A stretch of 64,000 nucleotides of DNA from an uncultured Christensenella sp. (lineage in GTDB: Bacteria; Bacillota; Clostridia; Christensenellales; Borkfalkiaceae). This document shows, in pieces, positions 31,453 to 40,317 of this stretch. The notes below the pieces were generated by a model. That model had not been told where the DNA came from. It did not search any database and was given only the letters and a program-made list of their open reading frames with translations. A program made the translations under genes and the position numbers. Each line of letters starts with the position of its first letter. Within the stretch, counting starts at the first letter, position 1. The DNA is taken from the NCBI GenBank assembly GCA_910577055.1, contig CAJTKX010000002.1, positions 62,001 to 126,000 on the forward strand, given 5' to 3'.

Positions 31453-32811
31453 TTATTTGAGGAATCCTTTATAGTTCTTCATCATAAGCTGGCTTTCTAA
31501 CTGTTTATGAAGTTCGAGAGCGACCGATACGACGATTAGAATACCCGTTGTGGAGAACACGGACAGAAGCGACAAGTCGCTCATACCGAGTCCCGCAAGC
31601 ACCATCGAAAGTATCGAGGGAATGAACGCAACCAACGAGAGGTAAATCGCGCCGAAAAGCGTAATTCTGTTGGAAATTCTCTTCAAATAGTCGGCGGTAG
31701 GTTTACCGGGACGGATACCTTGAATGAAACCGCCGTTTTGCTGAATTGTTTTGGAAACGTCCTCGGGGTTAAACTGCATCGACGCGTAGAAGAACGCGAA
31801 CGCAAATATCAGTAAGCACAGAACTACCATATAGATAAGCTGTCCGTACCAAGCGCCCGAGCCGGAGAACCACTCCACTATGCCCGTTTGAGCGGGATTA
31901 TCAGCAGAGCAGAAAAGGCTTATAATCATCTGAGGGAACGAGATGAGCGCGAACGCGAAGATTAAAGGCATAACGCCCGAACCCGATATTCGCATAGGGA
32001 TTACGGACGATTGTCCGCCGTACATCTTTCTGCCCTTGACTTGTTTAGCGTACTGAACGGGTATCTTTCTTTCCGATAAGTCAACCGTAACGATTGCAGC
32101 GAACTCGACAACGGTCAAAAGGACAAAGCCGAGAACTTCCCAAAGTACTTCGGGGCTGCCGCTGAAAGCCGCTTCGAATCTGGAAACAATGGTAAGACCC
32201 GCGGTAGAAATGATACCTACGAAAATTATAAGCGAGATGCCGTTGGAAACGCCGTATTCGGTAATTCTTTCGCCTATCCACATAACGAGCATTGCGCCCG
32301 CGGTGTATACGACGGTTAAGAAAATTCCCGCTATCCATTTTGCGCCCGTTTCGCTTATGCCCGCAGTGCCGTATCCGAAGATAGAAAGTCTTAACGCGTT
32401 ATCCGTCGAGAAACCGAAGTTTACGATAATGCCTATCGCTTGCGCAACGGCAAGTAAGATAGTTACATAACGGGTAATCTGCGCGATTTTCTTTCTACCC
32501 TCTTCGCCTTGCTTTGAAAGTCTTTCCAAAGCGGGGATACCTACGGTCAAAAGCTGAATGATAATCGACGCGTTGATATAGGGGCTGATACCGAGCGCGA
32601 AAAGCGTTGCGTTACCAAGCGAGCCGCCCGTAATGGACGACATTATGTTAAGGAAACTGTTATCCGCAATGGCGTCGCCGAACTGTTGCGGGTTGATGCC
32701 GGGTACGGGAATATAACAGCCGATACGGAACACAAGAAGAAGCAATAAGGTTATCCAAATCTTCTTTCTTATTTCCTTGACCTTAAAACAATTTTTTATT
32801 GTTTCGAACAT
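31453..32811 (-). CDS. secY: Protein translocase subunit SecY
   Basis: The channel of the Sec translocon, with ten membrane helices over 452 residues. Signatures include FRIGCYIPVPGINP at the N-terminus, the plug/helix-2 region and the loop IPVQYAKQVKGRKMYGGQSS. It lies in the spc operon between rplO and adk. Its partner secE is at 54519. Confidence 0.97.
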   Translation of the reverse strand: MFETIKNCFKVKEIRKKIWITLLLLLVFRIGCYIPVPGINPQQFGDAIADNSFLNIMSSITGGSLGNATLFALGISPYINASIIIQLLTVGIPALERLSKQGEEGRKKIAQITRYVTILLAVAQAIGIIVNFGFSTDNALRLSIFGYGTAGISETGAKWIAGIFLTVVYTAGAMLVMWIGERITEYGVSNGISLIIFVGIISTAGLTIVSRFEAAFSGSPEVLWEVLGFVLLTVVEFAAIVTVDLSERKIPVQYAKQVKGRKMYGGQSSVIPMRISGSGVMPLIFAFALISFPQMIISLFCSADNPAQTGIVEWFSGSGAWYGQLIYMVVLCLLIFAFAFFYASMQFNPEDVSKTIQQNGGFIQGIRPGKPTADYLKRISNRITLFGAIYLSLVAFIPSILSMVLAGLGMSDLSLLSVFSTTGILIVVSVALELHKQLESQLMMKNYKGFLK

Positions 32812-32857
32812 TGTTGCTCCTTACGCGGGTTGCCTCGCGTGGGTGTTTCAGAAATTC

Positions 32858-33307
32858 TTATTCTACTACTTCGCAAGTGCCGCCGGCTTTTTCGATAGCT
32901 TCCTTTGCAGAAGCCGAGAATTTAGCCGCTTTTACGGTGAGGGCAACTTTTACTTCGCCCGTGCCGAGGACTTTAAGTCCCGCGGAGTTTTTAACTTCCT
33001 TTGCAAGTCCGTTAAGTCTGACATAGCCGAAATCGACTACCGTACCCGCGGGAACGGAAGCAAGCTGGCTTAAATTGATAATCGTGTACTCGGTTGCCCA
33101 CTTGTTGTGGAAGCCGCGCTTGGGAATTCTTCTTGCAAGGGGCATTTGACCGCCTTCGAAGCCGGGACGAACGCCGCCGCCCGAACGTGCCCATTGACCC
33201 TTGTGTCCTTTGCCGGAGGTCTTGCCCAAACCCGAGCCGATACCTCTGCCAAGCCTTTTGGCGTCCTTTCTTGCGCCCTCTGCGGGCGATAAAGTATCTA
33301 TTCTCAT
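32858..33307 (-). CDS. rplO: 50S ribosomal protein L15
   Basis: 149 residues. The basic Gly-rich N-terminus (KRLGRGIGSGLGKTSGKGHKG) and GFEGGQMPLARRIPKRGF are diagnostic. It is in the spc operon between rpmD and secY. Confidence 0.97.
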   Translation of the reverse strand: MRIDTLSPAEGARKDAKRLGRGIGSGLGKTSGKGHKGQWARSGGGVRPGFEGGQMPLARRIPKRGFHNKWATEYTIINLSQLASVPAGTVVDFGYVRLNGLAKEVKNSAGLKVLGTGEVKVALTVKAAKFSASAKEAIEKAGGTCEVVE

Positions 33308-33316
33308 TGTTACTCC

Positions 33317-33490
33317 TTAAACCTTTTCGACTTTAACAAGGTGTGCAACCTTGTTAATCTGACCCAGATTTGCGGGGGTTTCTTCGAAGGTTTTAGACTG
33401 ACGGATTTTTTTGAGCCCCAACGCGGCGCAAGTTGCCTTTACACCCGCAACTTGACCGTTAAGACTTTTGATTAAAGTTACTTTTAGCAT
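33317..33490 (-). CDS. rpmD: 50S ribosomal protein L30
   Basis: A 57-residue protein: MLKVTLIKSLNGQVAGVKAT, then LGLKKIRQSKTFEETP, then INKVAHLVKVEKV. It is in the spc operon between rpsE and rplO with a GGAGAG ribosome-binding site. Confidence 0.95.
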   Translation of the reverse strand: MLKVTLIKSLNGQVAGVKATCAALGLKKIRQSKTFEETPANLGQINKVAHLVKVEKV

Positions 33491-33500
33491 AATTCTCTCC

Positions 33501-34037
33501 TTAGCCCAAAATTTCCTCTACGCTCTTACCGCGCGCTGCGGCAATCTCTTCGGGGGACTTCAAGTCGTAAAGTCCGCAAACGGCAGCCTTTACGCAGTTG
33601 ATGGGGTTGGAAGTGCCGTGGGATTTGGTTCTTACGTCCTTAACGCCCGCAGCCTCCATAACCGCACGGACGGGACCGCCCGCGATAACGCCGGTACCTT
33701 CCGCAGCGGGCATCATAAGAACCGAACCTCTGCCGAACACGCCCAAAACGCCGTGAGGAATGGAAGTGCCTTGAAGGGCAACCTTTCTCATATTCTTCTT
33801 AGCTTGCGCGTTTGCCTTTTCGATAGCCTCGGGAACTTCCTTGGATTTGCCCATACCGTAGCCGACCGAGCCCTTGCCGTCGCCAACGACTACAAGCGCC
33901 GCAAAACGCATATTTCTGCCGCCTTTTACGGTTTTGGTTACTCTGTTGACTTGAATGAGCTTCTTTATCAAGCCGTCGTCTTCTTGCCTTTTAAAGCCGC
34001 CCGTTCTTCTTGCGGGTCTTTCTTTCTTTTCTTCCAT
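33501..34037 (-). CDS. rpsE: 30S ribosomal protein S5
   Basis: 178 residues. An extended basic N-terminus precedes IQVNRVTKTVKGGRNMRFAA. GDGKGSVGYGMGKSKEVPEAI and the RAVMEAAGVKDVRTKSHGTSN segment follow. It lies in the spc operon after rplR. Confidence 0.97.
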   Translation of the reverse strand: MEEKKERPARRTGGFKRQEDDGLIKKLIQVNRVTKTVKGGRNMRFAALVVVGDGKGSVGYGMGKSKEVPEAIEKANAQAKKNMRKVALQGTSIPHGVLGVFGRGSVLMMPAAEGTGVIAGGPVRAVMEAAGVKDVRTKSHGTSNPINCVKAAVCGLYDLKSPEEIAAARGKSVEEILG

Positions 34038-34047
34038 AATAAGCTCC

Positions 34048-34416
34048 TTAGAAATTAAGTCCGGCTTCCCTTGCGCCGTCTGCTACCGCTTGAACGCGTC
34101 CCGTGTAGATGTATCCGCCCCTATCGAAAACAACGTTGGTTATTTTCAACTTCTTGGCTTTTGCGGCTACTGCCTTACCTACTTCCTTGGCTGCGTCCGT
34201 CTTGGTCATATTGCTTATCTTTGCCTTGACGTCCTTTTCCATAGTTGACGCGGAGCAAAGGGTTACGCCCTTTGTATCGTCAATTATCTGAACGTAGATG
34301 TGATTTAAACTGCGGTAAACGCTGAGGCGGGGCACCTCATGGGTGCCGCTTATCTTTTTGCGCACGCGGGCGTGCCTTCTCAAACGTTCCTCGTTTTTAT
34401 CTATCTTATTAATCAT
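34048..34416 (-). CDS. rplR: 50S ribosomal protein L18
   Basis: 122 residues. RRHARVRKKISGTHEVPRLSV, SLNHIYVQIIDDTKG and the end DRGGYIYTGRVQAVADGAREAGL identify it. The start at 34416 is chosen because AAGGAG lies 7 bases before it; the next ATG upstream lacks a site. Confidence 0.96.
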   Translation of the reverse strand: MINKIDKNEERLRRHARVRKKISGTHEVPRLSVYRSLNHIYVQIIDDTKGVTLCSASTMEKDVKAKISNMTKTDAAKEVGKAVAAKAKKLKITNVVFDRGGYIYTGRVQAVADGAREAGLNF

Positions 34417-34478
34417 AATATCTCCTTCGAGCAAGCACCTTTACGGTTTTCCTCCTTTACGCCGAGCGGCGCACGGAA

Positions 34479-35027
34479 TTACTTCTTGCCCTTGCCTCCC
34501 GTCTTGCCTTCCTTACGCTCGATAACTTCATCTTTGTAAGCGATGCCGTAACCGTGGTAGGGTTCGGGAATTCTTATGGTGCGGATATCGGCTGCCGTCT
34601 GTCCGACAAGCACTTTATCGATGCCGCTGACGGTGATTTCGTTGGGGCTGGGGCAAGCAAGAGTAACGCCCGTAGGCTCAACAAACTCGATAGGGTGTGA
34701 AAAACCCACGTTCATAACAAGCTTGTTGCCTTGCTTTGCAACCTTCCAACCGACGCCGTTTACCTTTAACGCTTTGGTATAGCCTTCGGTAACGCCGACT
34801 ACCATATTGTGCAAAAGCGCACGGTACAAGCCGTGTTTTGCGTTGGTATCGGGGGCGTTGCCCGTCTTTTCGACGATAGCTTCCGCGCCCTCTACTTTTA
34901 TGTTAATTTCGCCTACTACTTTCTGCGTAAGCGTGCCTTTTGCGCCCTTTACGGTTAAAAGCCCGTTCTCGAAAGTAACGGTTACGCCCGCGGGCAAGGC
35001 TACGGGTAATTTACCTATTCTCGACAT
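34479..35027 (-). CDS. rplF: 50S ribosomal protein L6
   Basis: 182 residues. It starts MSRIGKLPVALPAGVTV, has the duplicated L6 fold, and ends with RIPEPYHGYGIAYKDEVIERK. It lies between rpsH and rplR in the spc operon. Confidence 0.97.
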   Translation of the reverse strand: MSRIGKLPVALPAGVTVTFENGLLTVKGAKGTLTQKVVGEINIKVEGAEAIVEKTGNAPDTNAKHGLYRALLHNMVVGVTEGYTKALKVNGVGWKVAKQGNKLVMNVGFSHPIEFVEPTGVTLACPSPNEITVSGIDKVLVGQTAADIRTIRIPEPYHGYGIAYKDEVIERKEGKTGGKGKK

Positions 35028-35041
35028 ATTAAATTACCTCC

Positions 35042-35434
35042 TTACCAGATATAGCAAAGCACTTCGCCGCCAACGTTAGCAGCCTTTGCTTGCTTATCCG
35101 TCAATATTCCTTTGTTGGTGGAAAGAATCGCAATACCGAGTCCGTCCATTACCTTGGGCATGGTTTCTACGTCCGAATAGACGCGAAGTCCGGGACGGGA
35201 AACCCTTTTAAGACTGTTGATTACGGGCTTTTTCTTTCCGATATATTTAAGGGTTATAACAAGTTTGCCGTTATAGCCGTCCTCTTTAAGCTCTACGTTC
35301 GAAACGTAGCCCTCGTTCAAGAGAATTTCGGCTATCGCCTTTTTCATATTCGATGAAGGAACTTCTACCGTTTCCTTATTTGCCGCCAGCGCATTTCTCA
35401 CGCGGGTAAGCATATCTGCAATAGGGTCTGTCAT
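35042..35434 (-). CDS. rpsH: 30S ribosomal protein S8
   Basis: 130 residues. MTDPIADMLTRVRNALAANKE opens the protein; SRPGLRVYSDVETMPKVMDGLG and the end LTDKQAKAANVGGEVLCYIW are typical. It is in the spc operon. In some bacteria S8 autoregulates this segment. Confidence 0.97.
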   Translation of the reverse strand: MTDPIADMLTRVRNALAANKETVEVPSSNMKKAIAEILLNEGYVSNVELKEDGYNGKLVITLKYIGKKKPVINSLKRVSRPGLRVYSDVETMPKVMDGLGIAILSTNKGILTDKQAKAANVGGEVLCYIW

Positions 35435-35451
35435 TTCTATTTATCCTCCTC

Positions 35452-35637
35452 TTACCAGCTCGATTTTTTTACGCCGGGAATTTGTCCCTTATAAGCGAGG
35501 TTTCTGAAACAAATACGGCATACTCCGTACTTGCGCAAAACCGCGTGGGGTCTGCCGCAGATTGAGCATCTGGTATAAGCTCTCGTAGAGTATTTAGCAG
35601 GTTTCTGCTGTTTGTTTATCATTGCTTTCTTTGCCAT
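35452..35637 (-). CDS. rpsN: 30S ribosomal protein S14, zinc-binding type
   Basis: 61 residues. Four zinc ligands, Cys24, Cys27, Cys40 and Cys43 (RCSICGRP and VCRICFRN), mark the short C+ form. It ends GQIPGVKKSSW. It follows rplE in the spc operon. Confidence 0.97.
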   Translation of the reverse strand: MAKKAMINKQQKPAKYSTRAYTRCSICGRPHAVLRKYGVCRICFRNLAYKGQIPGVKKSSW

Positions 35638-35647
35638 ATTTATCTCC

Positions 35648-36226
35648 TTACTTCTTGAAGGGCATTCCGAACGCCCTCAAAAGCTCTCTCGCCTCTTCGT
35701 CCGTTTTTGCAGTGGTTACGAAACAGATATCCATACCTCTTATCTTCTCTACTTGGTCGTATTGAATTTCGGGGAAGATGAGCTGTTCCTTAATACCCAT
35801 GCAGTAGTTGCCCTTACCGTCGAAGCTGTCCGTGGGAACGCCGCGGAAGTCGCGCACTCTGGGAAGCGCAATGGAAACGAACTTATCGAAAAAGTCGTAC
35901 ATCATCTTGCCGCGGAGGGTTACTTTCAAGCCGATGGGCATACCCTCGCGCACCTTGAAGTTTGCGACGGACTTTTTAGCCTTGCAAACTACGGGCTGCT
36001 GACCCGAAATAATCTTCATTTCGTTCTGAGCAATCTGAATTGACTTTGCGTTGTCCTTAATATCGCCTAAGCCCGAGCTTAAAATGATTTTTTCAAGCTT
36101 GGGAATTTGCATAACGTTCTTGTAGCCGAACTTTTCTTTAAGGGCGGGGCAAACTTCCTTTTCGTAGCTTTCCATCATTCTGGAACTATAAACTTTATCT
36201 TGTTTTACTGCTTTCTTAGTAGCCAT
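35648..36226 (-). CDS. rplE: 50S ribosomal protein L5
   Basis: 192 residues. MQIPKLEKIILSSGLGD, GQQPVVCKAKKSVANFKVREG and the end CFVTTAKTDEEARELLRAFGMPF identify it. The start at 36226 is supported by AAGGAGGG 7 bases before it. An upstream GTG in frame is less well placed. It has a basic N-terminal extension of about 12 residues. Confidence 0.97.
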   Translation of the reverse strand: MATKKAVKQDKVYSSRMMESYEKEVCPALKEKFGYKNVMQIPKLEKIILSSGLGDIKDNAKSIQIAQNEMKIISGQQPVVCKAKKSVANFKVREGMPIGLKVTLRGKMMYDFFDKFVSIALPRVRDFRGVPTDSFDGKGNYCMGIKEQLIFPEIQYDQVEKIRGMDICFVTTAKTDEEARELLRAFGMPFKK

Positions 36227-36237
36227 GTTCACCCTCC

Positions 36238-36678
36238 TTATTCAGCCTTGTCGTCCGTAGTTTCGGGTGCTGCGGTTTCGACTGCTTCGTCCTTTTTGGC
36301 ACGCTTTCTTACACGCTTTTTAGGCTCTTCCGTCTTTTTAGCCGCTTTGCCCGCCTTGCCCGCGTAAGCGCTGTCAAGCGTTGCGCCGCACTTGGGGCAT
36401 ACCCTTACCTTCTTGCCGTCGACGACGGAGTGCTTAACTCTTACCGCCTTGTCGCAAGCGCCGCAGAGAACCATTACGTTGGATACGTCGAGGGGAGCGG
36501 GGATTTCAACTATTTGAGAAACCTCGTTCGCCTTTCTTGCTTTCTGCGCTTTTTTGTGAACGTTCACGCCCTCGACGGTAACGGTACCGCTTTTGGGGGA
36601 AGTTGCAATTACCTTACCCGTCTTTCCCGCATATTTGCCGGAGATAACTAATACATTATCATTTAATTTTACGTTCAT
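36238..36678 (-). CDS. rplX: 50S ribosomal protein L24 with long C-terminal tail
   Basis: 146 residues against about 105 normally. The KOW start (DNVLVISGKYAGKTGKVIA), VEGVNVHKKAQK and the C-terminal lobe with two CxxC pairs (LCGACDKAVRV, VCPKCGATL) are usual. The last 45 residues are a Lys/Glu/Ala-rich tail absent from most L24. It lies in the spc operon. Confidence 0.96.
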   Translation of the reverse strand: MNVKLNDNVLVISGKYAGKTGKVIATSPKSGTVTVEGVNVHKKAQKARKANEVSQIVEIPAPLDVSNVMVLCGACDKAVRVKHSVVDGKKVRVCPKCGATLDSAYAGKAGKAAKKTEEPKKRVRKRAKKDEAVETAAPETTDDKAE

Positions 36679-36694
36679 AGCTTTTCTCCTTTAA

Positions 36695-37063
36695 TTACAG
36701 CACTTCGGGAGCGAGGGAAATAATCTTCATATAATTCTTTTCACGAAGTTCCCTTGCAATGGGTCCGAAGATACGCGTGCCGCGCGGTTCCTTGTTGGTG
36801 TTGATAATTACTGCCGCGTTTTCGTCGAAACGGATATACGTTCCGTCGTCGCGTCTGATGCCTTTTTTGGTGCGTACTATAACGGCTTTTACTACTTCGC
36901 CTTTTTTAACCGCGCCGCCGGGTGCCGCCGTTTTAACGGAGCATACGATGACGTCGCCGATGTTAGCGAACTTTCTGAAAGACCCGCCGAGTACCTTTAT
37001 GCACATAAGCTCTTTTGCGCCGCTGTTGTCTGCGGCTTTGAGCCTCGATTGGGGTTGTATCAT
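36695..37063 (-). CDS. rplN: 50S ribosomal protein L14
   Basis: 122 residues. MIQPQSRLKAADNSGAKELM, VKTAAPGGAVKKGEVVKAV, and RGTRIFGPIARELREKNYMKI are diagnostic. A 139-nt gap with a structured element separates it from rpsQ. Confidence 0.97.
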   Translation of the reverse strand: MIQPQSRLKAADNSGAKELMCIKVLGGSFRKFANIGDVIVCSVKTAAPGGAVKKGEVVKAVIVRTKKGIRRDDGTYIRFDENAAVIINTNKEPRGTRIFGPIARELREKNYMKIISLAPEVL

Positions 37064-37100
37064 AAAAACTCTCCTATTTTTGAACTTACAACTTTCAGAG

Positions 37101-37165
37101 GATTGCGCTCCGCAAATATAAGCGAAGTGGGTAGCCCCGCTCTCCTTTGAGCGATAAACGCAATC
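37101..37165 (-). ncRNA. Structured intergenic element between rpsQ and rplN
   Basis: Outer arms GATTGCG (37101-37107) and CGCAATC (37159-37165) close a 65-nt structure. It also contains GAGCG segments that can pair (GCTC with GAGC), and the rplN ribosome-binding site follows. Normal S10 operons have only a few bases here, so this is a candidate cis-regulatory RNA. Confidence 0.45.
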
Positions 37166-37202
37166 TTGAATTTATTTTATTTATTTTAAGAATGTAAACT
37201 AA

Positions 37203-37463
37203 TTACTTAGCCTTTTCGATGATTTCCGCAACGCGCCAATTCTTATCCTTGGACAGCTTACGGGTTTCAACGATTAAAACCTTGTCGCCTTCGCCGCACT
37301 CGTTCTTTTCGTCGTGAGCTTTAAAGCGGGTGGTTTTGGTTATGGTCTTTTTATAGAGGGGGTGTTTGGATTTTTCGGTAACCGCAACGACGACCGTCTT
37401 GTCCATTTTATCCGAAACGACGATGCCCACTCTTTCCTTTCTGAGCGTTGTTCTGTTTTCCAT
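37203..37463 (-). CDS. rpsQ: 30S ribosomal protein S17
   Basis: 86 residues. RKERVGIVVSDKMDKTVVVAV and HPLYKKTITKTTRFKAHDE are diagnostic, and the OB-fold end RKLSKDKNWRVAEI follows. It is in the S10 operon after rpmC. Confidence 0.97.
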   Translation of the reverse strand: MENRTTLRKERVGIVVSDKMDKTVVVAVTEKSKHPLYKKTITKTTRFKAHDEKNECGEGDKVLIVETRKLSKDKNWRVAEIIEKAK

Positions 37464-37473
37464 ATCTTACTCC

Positions 37474-37668
37474 TTACGCCTTTAACTGCCTTGCACGGAT
37501 TACGGTGTTAACCCTTGCAATGTCCTTTTTAACAAGGTTGATTGCCAGGGGGTTTTCAAGCTGCCCGGAAGCGTGACGGAAGCGAAGGTTGAAAAGTTCG
37601 CTCTTTAATTCTTGAAGCTTCTTCAAAAGCTCTTCATCGCTTAAATTTACAATTTCCTTAGCCTTCAT
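37474..37668 (-). CDS. rpmC: 50S ribosomal protein L29
   Basis: 64 residues. LSDEELLKKLQELKSELFNLR and RHASGQLENPLAINLVKKDIA are diagnostic. Its start overlaps the end of rplP by 11 bases. Confidence 0.97.
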   Translation of the reverse strand: MKAKEIVNLSDEELLKKLQELKSELFNLRFRHASGQLENPLAINLVKKDIARVNTVIRARQLKA

Positions 37669-38107
37669 TTACTTCACCGCCTTCTTGAACCGGTTCAAGG
37701 TCGCTCTTTAAAACGAACTTGCACTTAACGGGGAGCTTATGGCTTGCAAGGCGCATTGCCTCGCGTGCGATATCCTCGTTAACGCCCGCCATTTCGAACA
37801 TAACTCTGCCGGGTTTTACTTCTGCTACCCAATATTCAACCGAGCCTTTACCGGAACCCATACGGGATTCTGCGGGGTGCTTGGTTATGGGCTTGTGGGG
37901 GAATATGTCTATCCAAACTTTACCGCCGCGCTTAATGAATCTTGTCATTGCGATACGCGCAGCCTCTATTTGTCTGGAAGTAATTCTGCCGCCCTCCAAA
38001 GATACCAAGCCGTACTCGCCGTAAGCAACCTTGTTGCCCTTTTGCGCCTTGCCGCGTATCTTGCCGCGGTGTTGCATTCTGCGCTTAACTCTCTTGGGAA
38101 TTAACAT
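37658..38107 (-). CDS. rplP: 50S ribosomal protein L16
   Basis: 149 residues. RVKRRMQHRGKIRGKAQKGN, GSGKGSVEYWVAEVKPGRVMF and the ARMRL-type EAMRLASHKLPVKCKFV are present. It starts on the last base of rpsC. Confidence 0.97.
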   Translation of the reverse strand: MLIPKRVKRRMQHRGKIRGKAQKGNKVAYGEYGLVSLEGGRITSRQIEAARIAMTRFIKRGGKVWIDIFPHKPITKHPAESRMGSGKGSVEYWVAEVKPGRVMFEMAGVNEDIAREAMRLASHKLPVKCKFVLKSDLEPVQEGGEVNEG

Positions 38108-38778
38108 TAATCTTCGCCTCCCTCTGATATTATCAGACGCTTAGCGGTATCAAGCACTTCGCCCTTGTAAATCCAACATTTTATGCCGAGGACGCCGAAA
38201 GTGGTATGCGCTTCCGCAAAGCCGTAGTCGATGTCCGCGCGAATGGTTTGAAGGGGAATGGAACCGTCATGATAGCTTTCGCTGCCCGCGATTTCTCTGC
38301 CGTCAAGTCTGCCGCCTACGGTTATCTTAACGCCCTTTACGCCCGCTTTGGATACTTTTGCGATTTGCTGCTTAACAGCTCTTCTGTAAGAAACGCGCTT
38401 TTCAAGCTGAGATGCGACCGCTTCCGCAACAAGCTGTGCGTCTTGGTCGATTTTTTCAACTTTCTTGACGTTGATAACTATTACCTTGCCTTTCGTAAGC
38501 TTTGCAAGGTCTTTCTTTATTACTTCTATTTCCGAGCCGGCTTTACCGATAAGCACGCCGGGACGACCCGTGTAAATGCCTATTTCGATTTTGTTTGCCG
38601 CTCTTATAATGGTTATTTTGCTTATCGCCGCGTCGTAATACTTCTTCTTTAAGAAGGTACGGATATCATTGTCCTCTTTGATATACTTGCCGAAGTTTTT
38701 CTTATCGGCATACCATTGAGTGTCCCATGCGGAGATAACGCCAACTCTTAAACCGTGAGGATTAACTTTTTGTCCCAT
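38107..38778 (-). CDS. rpsC: 30S ribosomal protein S3
   Basis: 223 residues. MGQKVNPHGLRVGVISAWD, the KH domain GRPGVLIGKAGSEIEVIKKD, and the C-terminal domain GRLDGREIAGSESYHDGSIP are present. It is in the S10 operon after rplV. Confidence 0.97.
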   Translation of the reverse strand: MGQKVNPHGLRVGVISAWDTQWYADKKNFGKYIKEDNDIRTFLKKKYYDAAISKITIIRAANKIEIGIYTGRPGVLIGKAGSEIEVIKKDLAKLTKGKVIVINVKKVEKIDQDAQLVAEAVASQLEKRVSYRRAVKQQIAKVSKAGVKGVKITVGGRLDGREIAGSESYHDGSIPLQTIRADIDYGFAEAHTTFGVLGIKCWIYKGEVLDTAKRLIISEGGED

Positions 38779-38789
38779 ATTATCTCTCC

Positions 38790-39179
38790 TTAAACCTTCT
38801 TTGCGTCAAGTATGACGGTTACATGGCTGGTTCTCTTTAAAATTGCGTGACCGCGTCCCTTGGATACGGGTTGCATTCTTTTAAGGTGAGGACCGCCGTC
38901 TGCGAACGCCTCGGAAACGAACAAATCGCCTCTGTCCATTCCTTGGTTGTGTTCCGCGTTGGCTGCCGCCGACAAAAGTACTTTTTTAACTTCGTCGCTG
39001 CCGCCCTTGTTGCAGTAAGTCAATATTGCTTCCGCCTCGTCTACCGATTTCCCGCGGATAAGAGCGAGCACCGTTCTTATTTTATAGGGGGAAATTCTGA
39101 GGTATTTTGCGGTTGCGTAAGGACGTTTGTCCTTATTTGCCTCTATTCTTTCCTTTTTCAAGTTCATATTCTTAGCCAT
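38790..39179 (-). CDS. rplV: 50S ribosomal protein L22
   Basis: 129 residues, with an extra N-terminal stretch of about 18 basic residues before AKYLRISPYKIRTVLALIRG. The tunnel loop region (KRMQPVSKGRGHAILKRTSHV) is intact. Confidence 0.97.
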   Translation of the reverse strand: MAKNMNLKKERIEANKDKRPYATAKYLRISPYKIRTVLALIRGKSVDEAEAILTYCNKGGSDEVKKVLLSAAANAEHNQGMDRGDLFVSEAFADGGPHLKRMQPVSKGRGHAILKRTSHVTVILDAKKV

Positions 39180-39191
39180 TTTTTGAACTCC

Positions 39192-39464
39192 TTACTTCTT
39201 GGCGGTTTTAGCCGCGTGCCCCTTAAAGGTTCTCGTAGGGGCGAATTCACCGAGCTTGCAGCCGACCATATCTTCCGTAACGTATACGGGAACGTGTTTT
39301 CTTCCGTCGTATACGGCAATGGTGTGCCCTACCATTTGGGGGAATATCGTCGTTGCGCGCGACCAAGTCTTAACGACTTTCTTTTCGCCCGCCTCGTTCA
39401 TAGCCAAAATTCTTGACATCAGCCTTTCTTCGGCGTAAGGTCCTTTCTTAATGCTTCTTGACAT
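39192..39464 (-). CDS. rpsS: 30S ribosomal protein S19
   Basis: 90 residues. MSRSIKKGPYAEERLMSRI, TWSRATTIFPQMVGHTIAVYD, and GEFAPTRTFKGHA are diagnostic. Confidence 0.97.
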   Translation of the reverse strand: MSRSIKKGPYAEERLMSRILAMNEAGEKKVVKTWSRATTIFPQMVGHTIAVYDGRKHVPVYVTEDMVGCKLGEFAPTRTFKGHAAKTAKK

Positions 39465-39477
39465 CGTCTATTCCTCC

Positions 39478-40305
39478 TTAATTAATTCTCTTCAAAATGA
39501 ATTTGGAAGTGGGGTTCTTCTTCTTTCTGGTCTTATAGCCCAATGCGGGTTTACCCCAAGGGGTCATAGGACCGGCGTGTCCGACGGGCGACTTACCTTC
39601 ACCACCGCCGTGAGGGTGGTCGTTAGGGTTCATAACCGAGCCGCGGACCGTGGGACGGATACCGAGGTGACGGGTCTTGCCCGCTTTGCCTATACGGATA
39701 ATCTCGTGCTCCAAGTTGCCCACTTGACCTACGGTAGCCTTGCATTTAAGCGAAACCAATCTCATTTCGCCCGAAGGCATCTTAATTGTCGCGTAAGCGC
39801 CCTCTTTCGCCATAATCTGAGCCGATATGCCCGCCGAACGCGCGATTTGCGCGCCTCTGCCGGGTTGAAGCTCGATCGCGTGAACGACGGTACCTACGGG
39901 AATGTCCGCAAGAAGCAGTGCGTTACCGCTCTTGATATCTGCGCCCGCACCCGAAACGACTTTGTCGCCGACGTTCAAACCGACGGGAGCGAGAATATAT
40001 CTCTTTTCTCCGTCAGCGTATGCAAGCAGCGCGATGTGCGCCGAACGGTTGGGGTCGTACTGAATGGACTTAACCGTTGCGGGAATACCGTCCTTGTTGC
40101 GCTTAAAGTCGATAATCCTGTACTTGATTCTGTTGCCGCCGCCGATGTGACGCACGGAAATTTTACCTTGATTGTTTCTGCCGCCCGATTTGCGCTTATC
40201 GTGCAACAAGCTTCTTTCGGGTTTGTCGCCCGTAAGCTCGGTATAAGCGCTTACCGTCATAAAACGGCGTGCGGGGGAGGTAGGTTTATACCTTTTAATA
40301 GCCAT
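39478..40305 (-). CDS. rplB: 50S ribosomal protein L2
   Basis: 275 residues. MAIKRYKPTSPARRFMTVS opens it. The peptidyl-transferase-adjacent segment with the conserved His (RGSVMNPNDHPHGGGEGKS) and the basic end identify L2. Confidence 0.98.
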   Translation of the reverse strand: MAIKRYKPTSPARRFMTVSAYTELTGDKPERSLLHDKRKSGGRNNQGKISVRHIGGGNRIKYRIIDFKRNKDGIPATVKSIQYDPNRSAHIALLAYADGEKRYILAPVGLNVGDKVVSGAGADIKSGNALLLADIPVGTVVHAIELQPGRGAQIARSAGISAQIMAKEGAYATIKMPSGEMRLVSLKCKATVGQVGNLEHEIIRIGKAGKTRHLGIRPTVRGSVMNPNDHPHGGGEGKSPVGHAGPMTPWGKPALGYKTRKKKNPTSKFILKRIN

Positions 40306-40317
40306 TTTTACGCCTCC

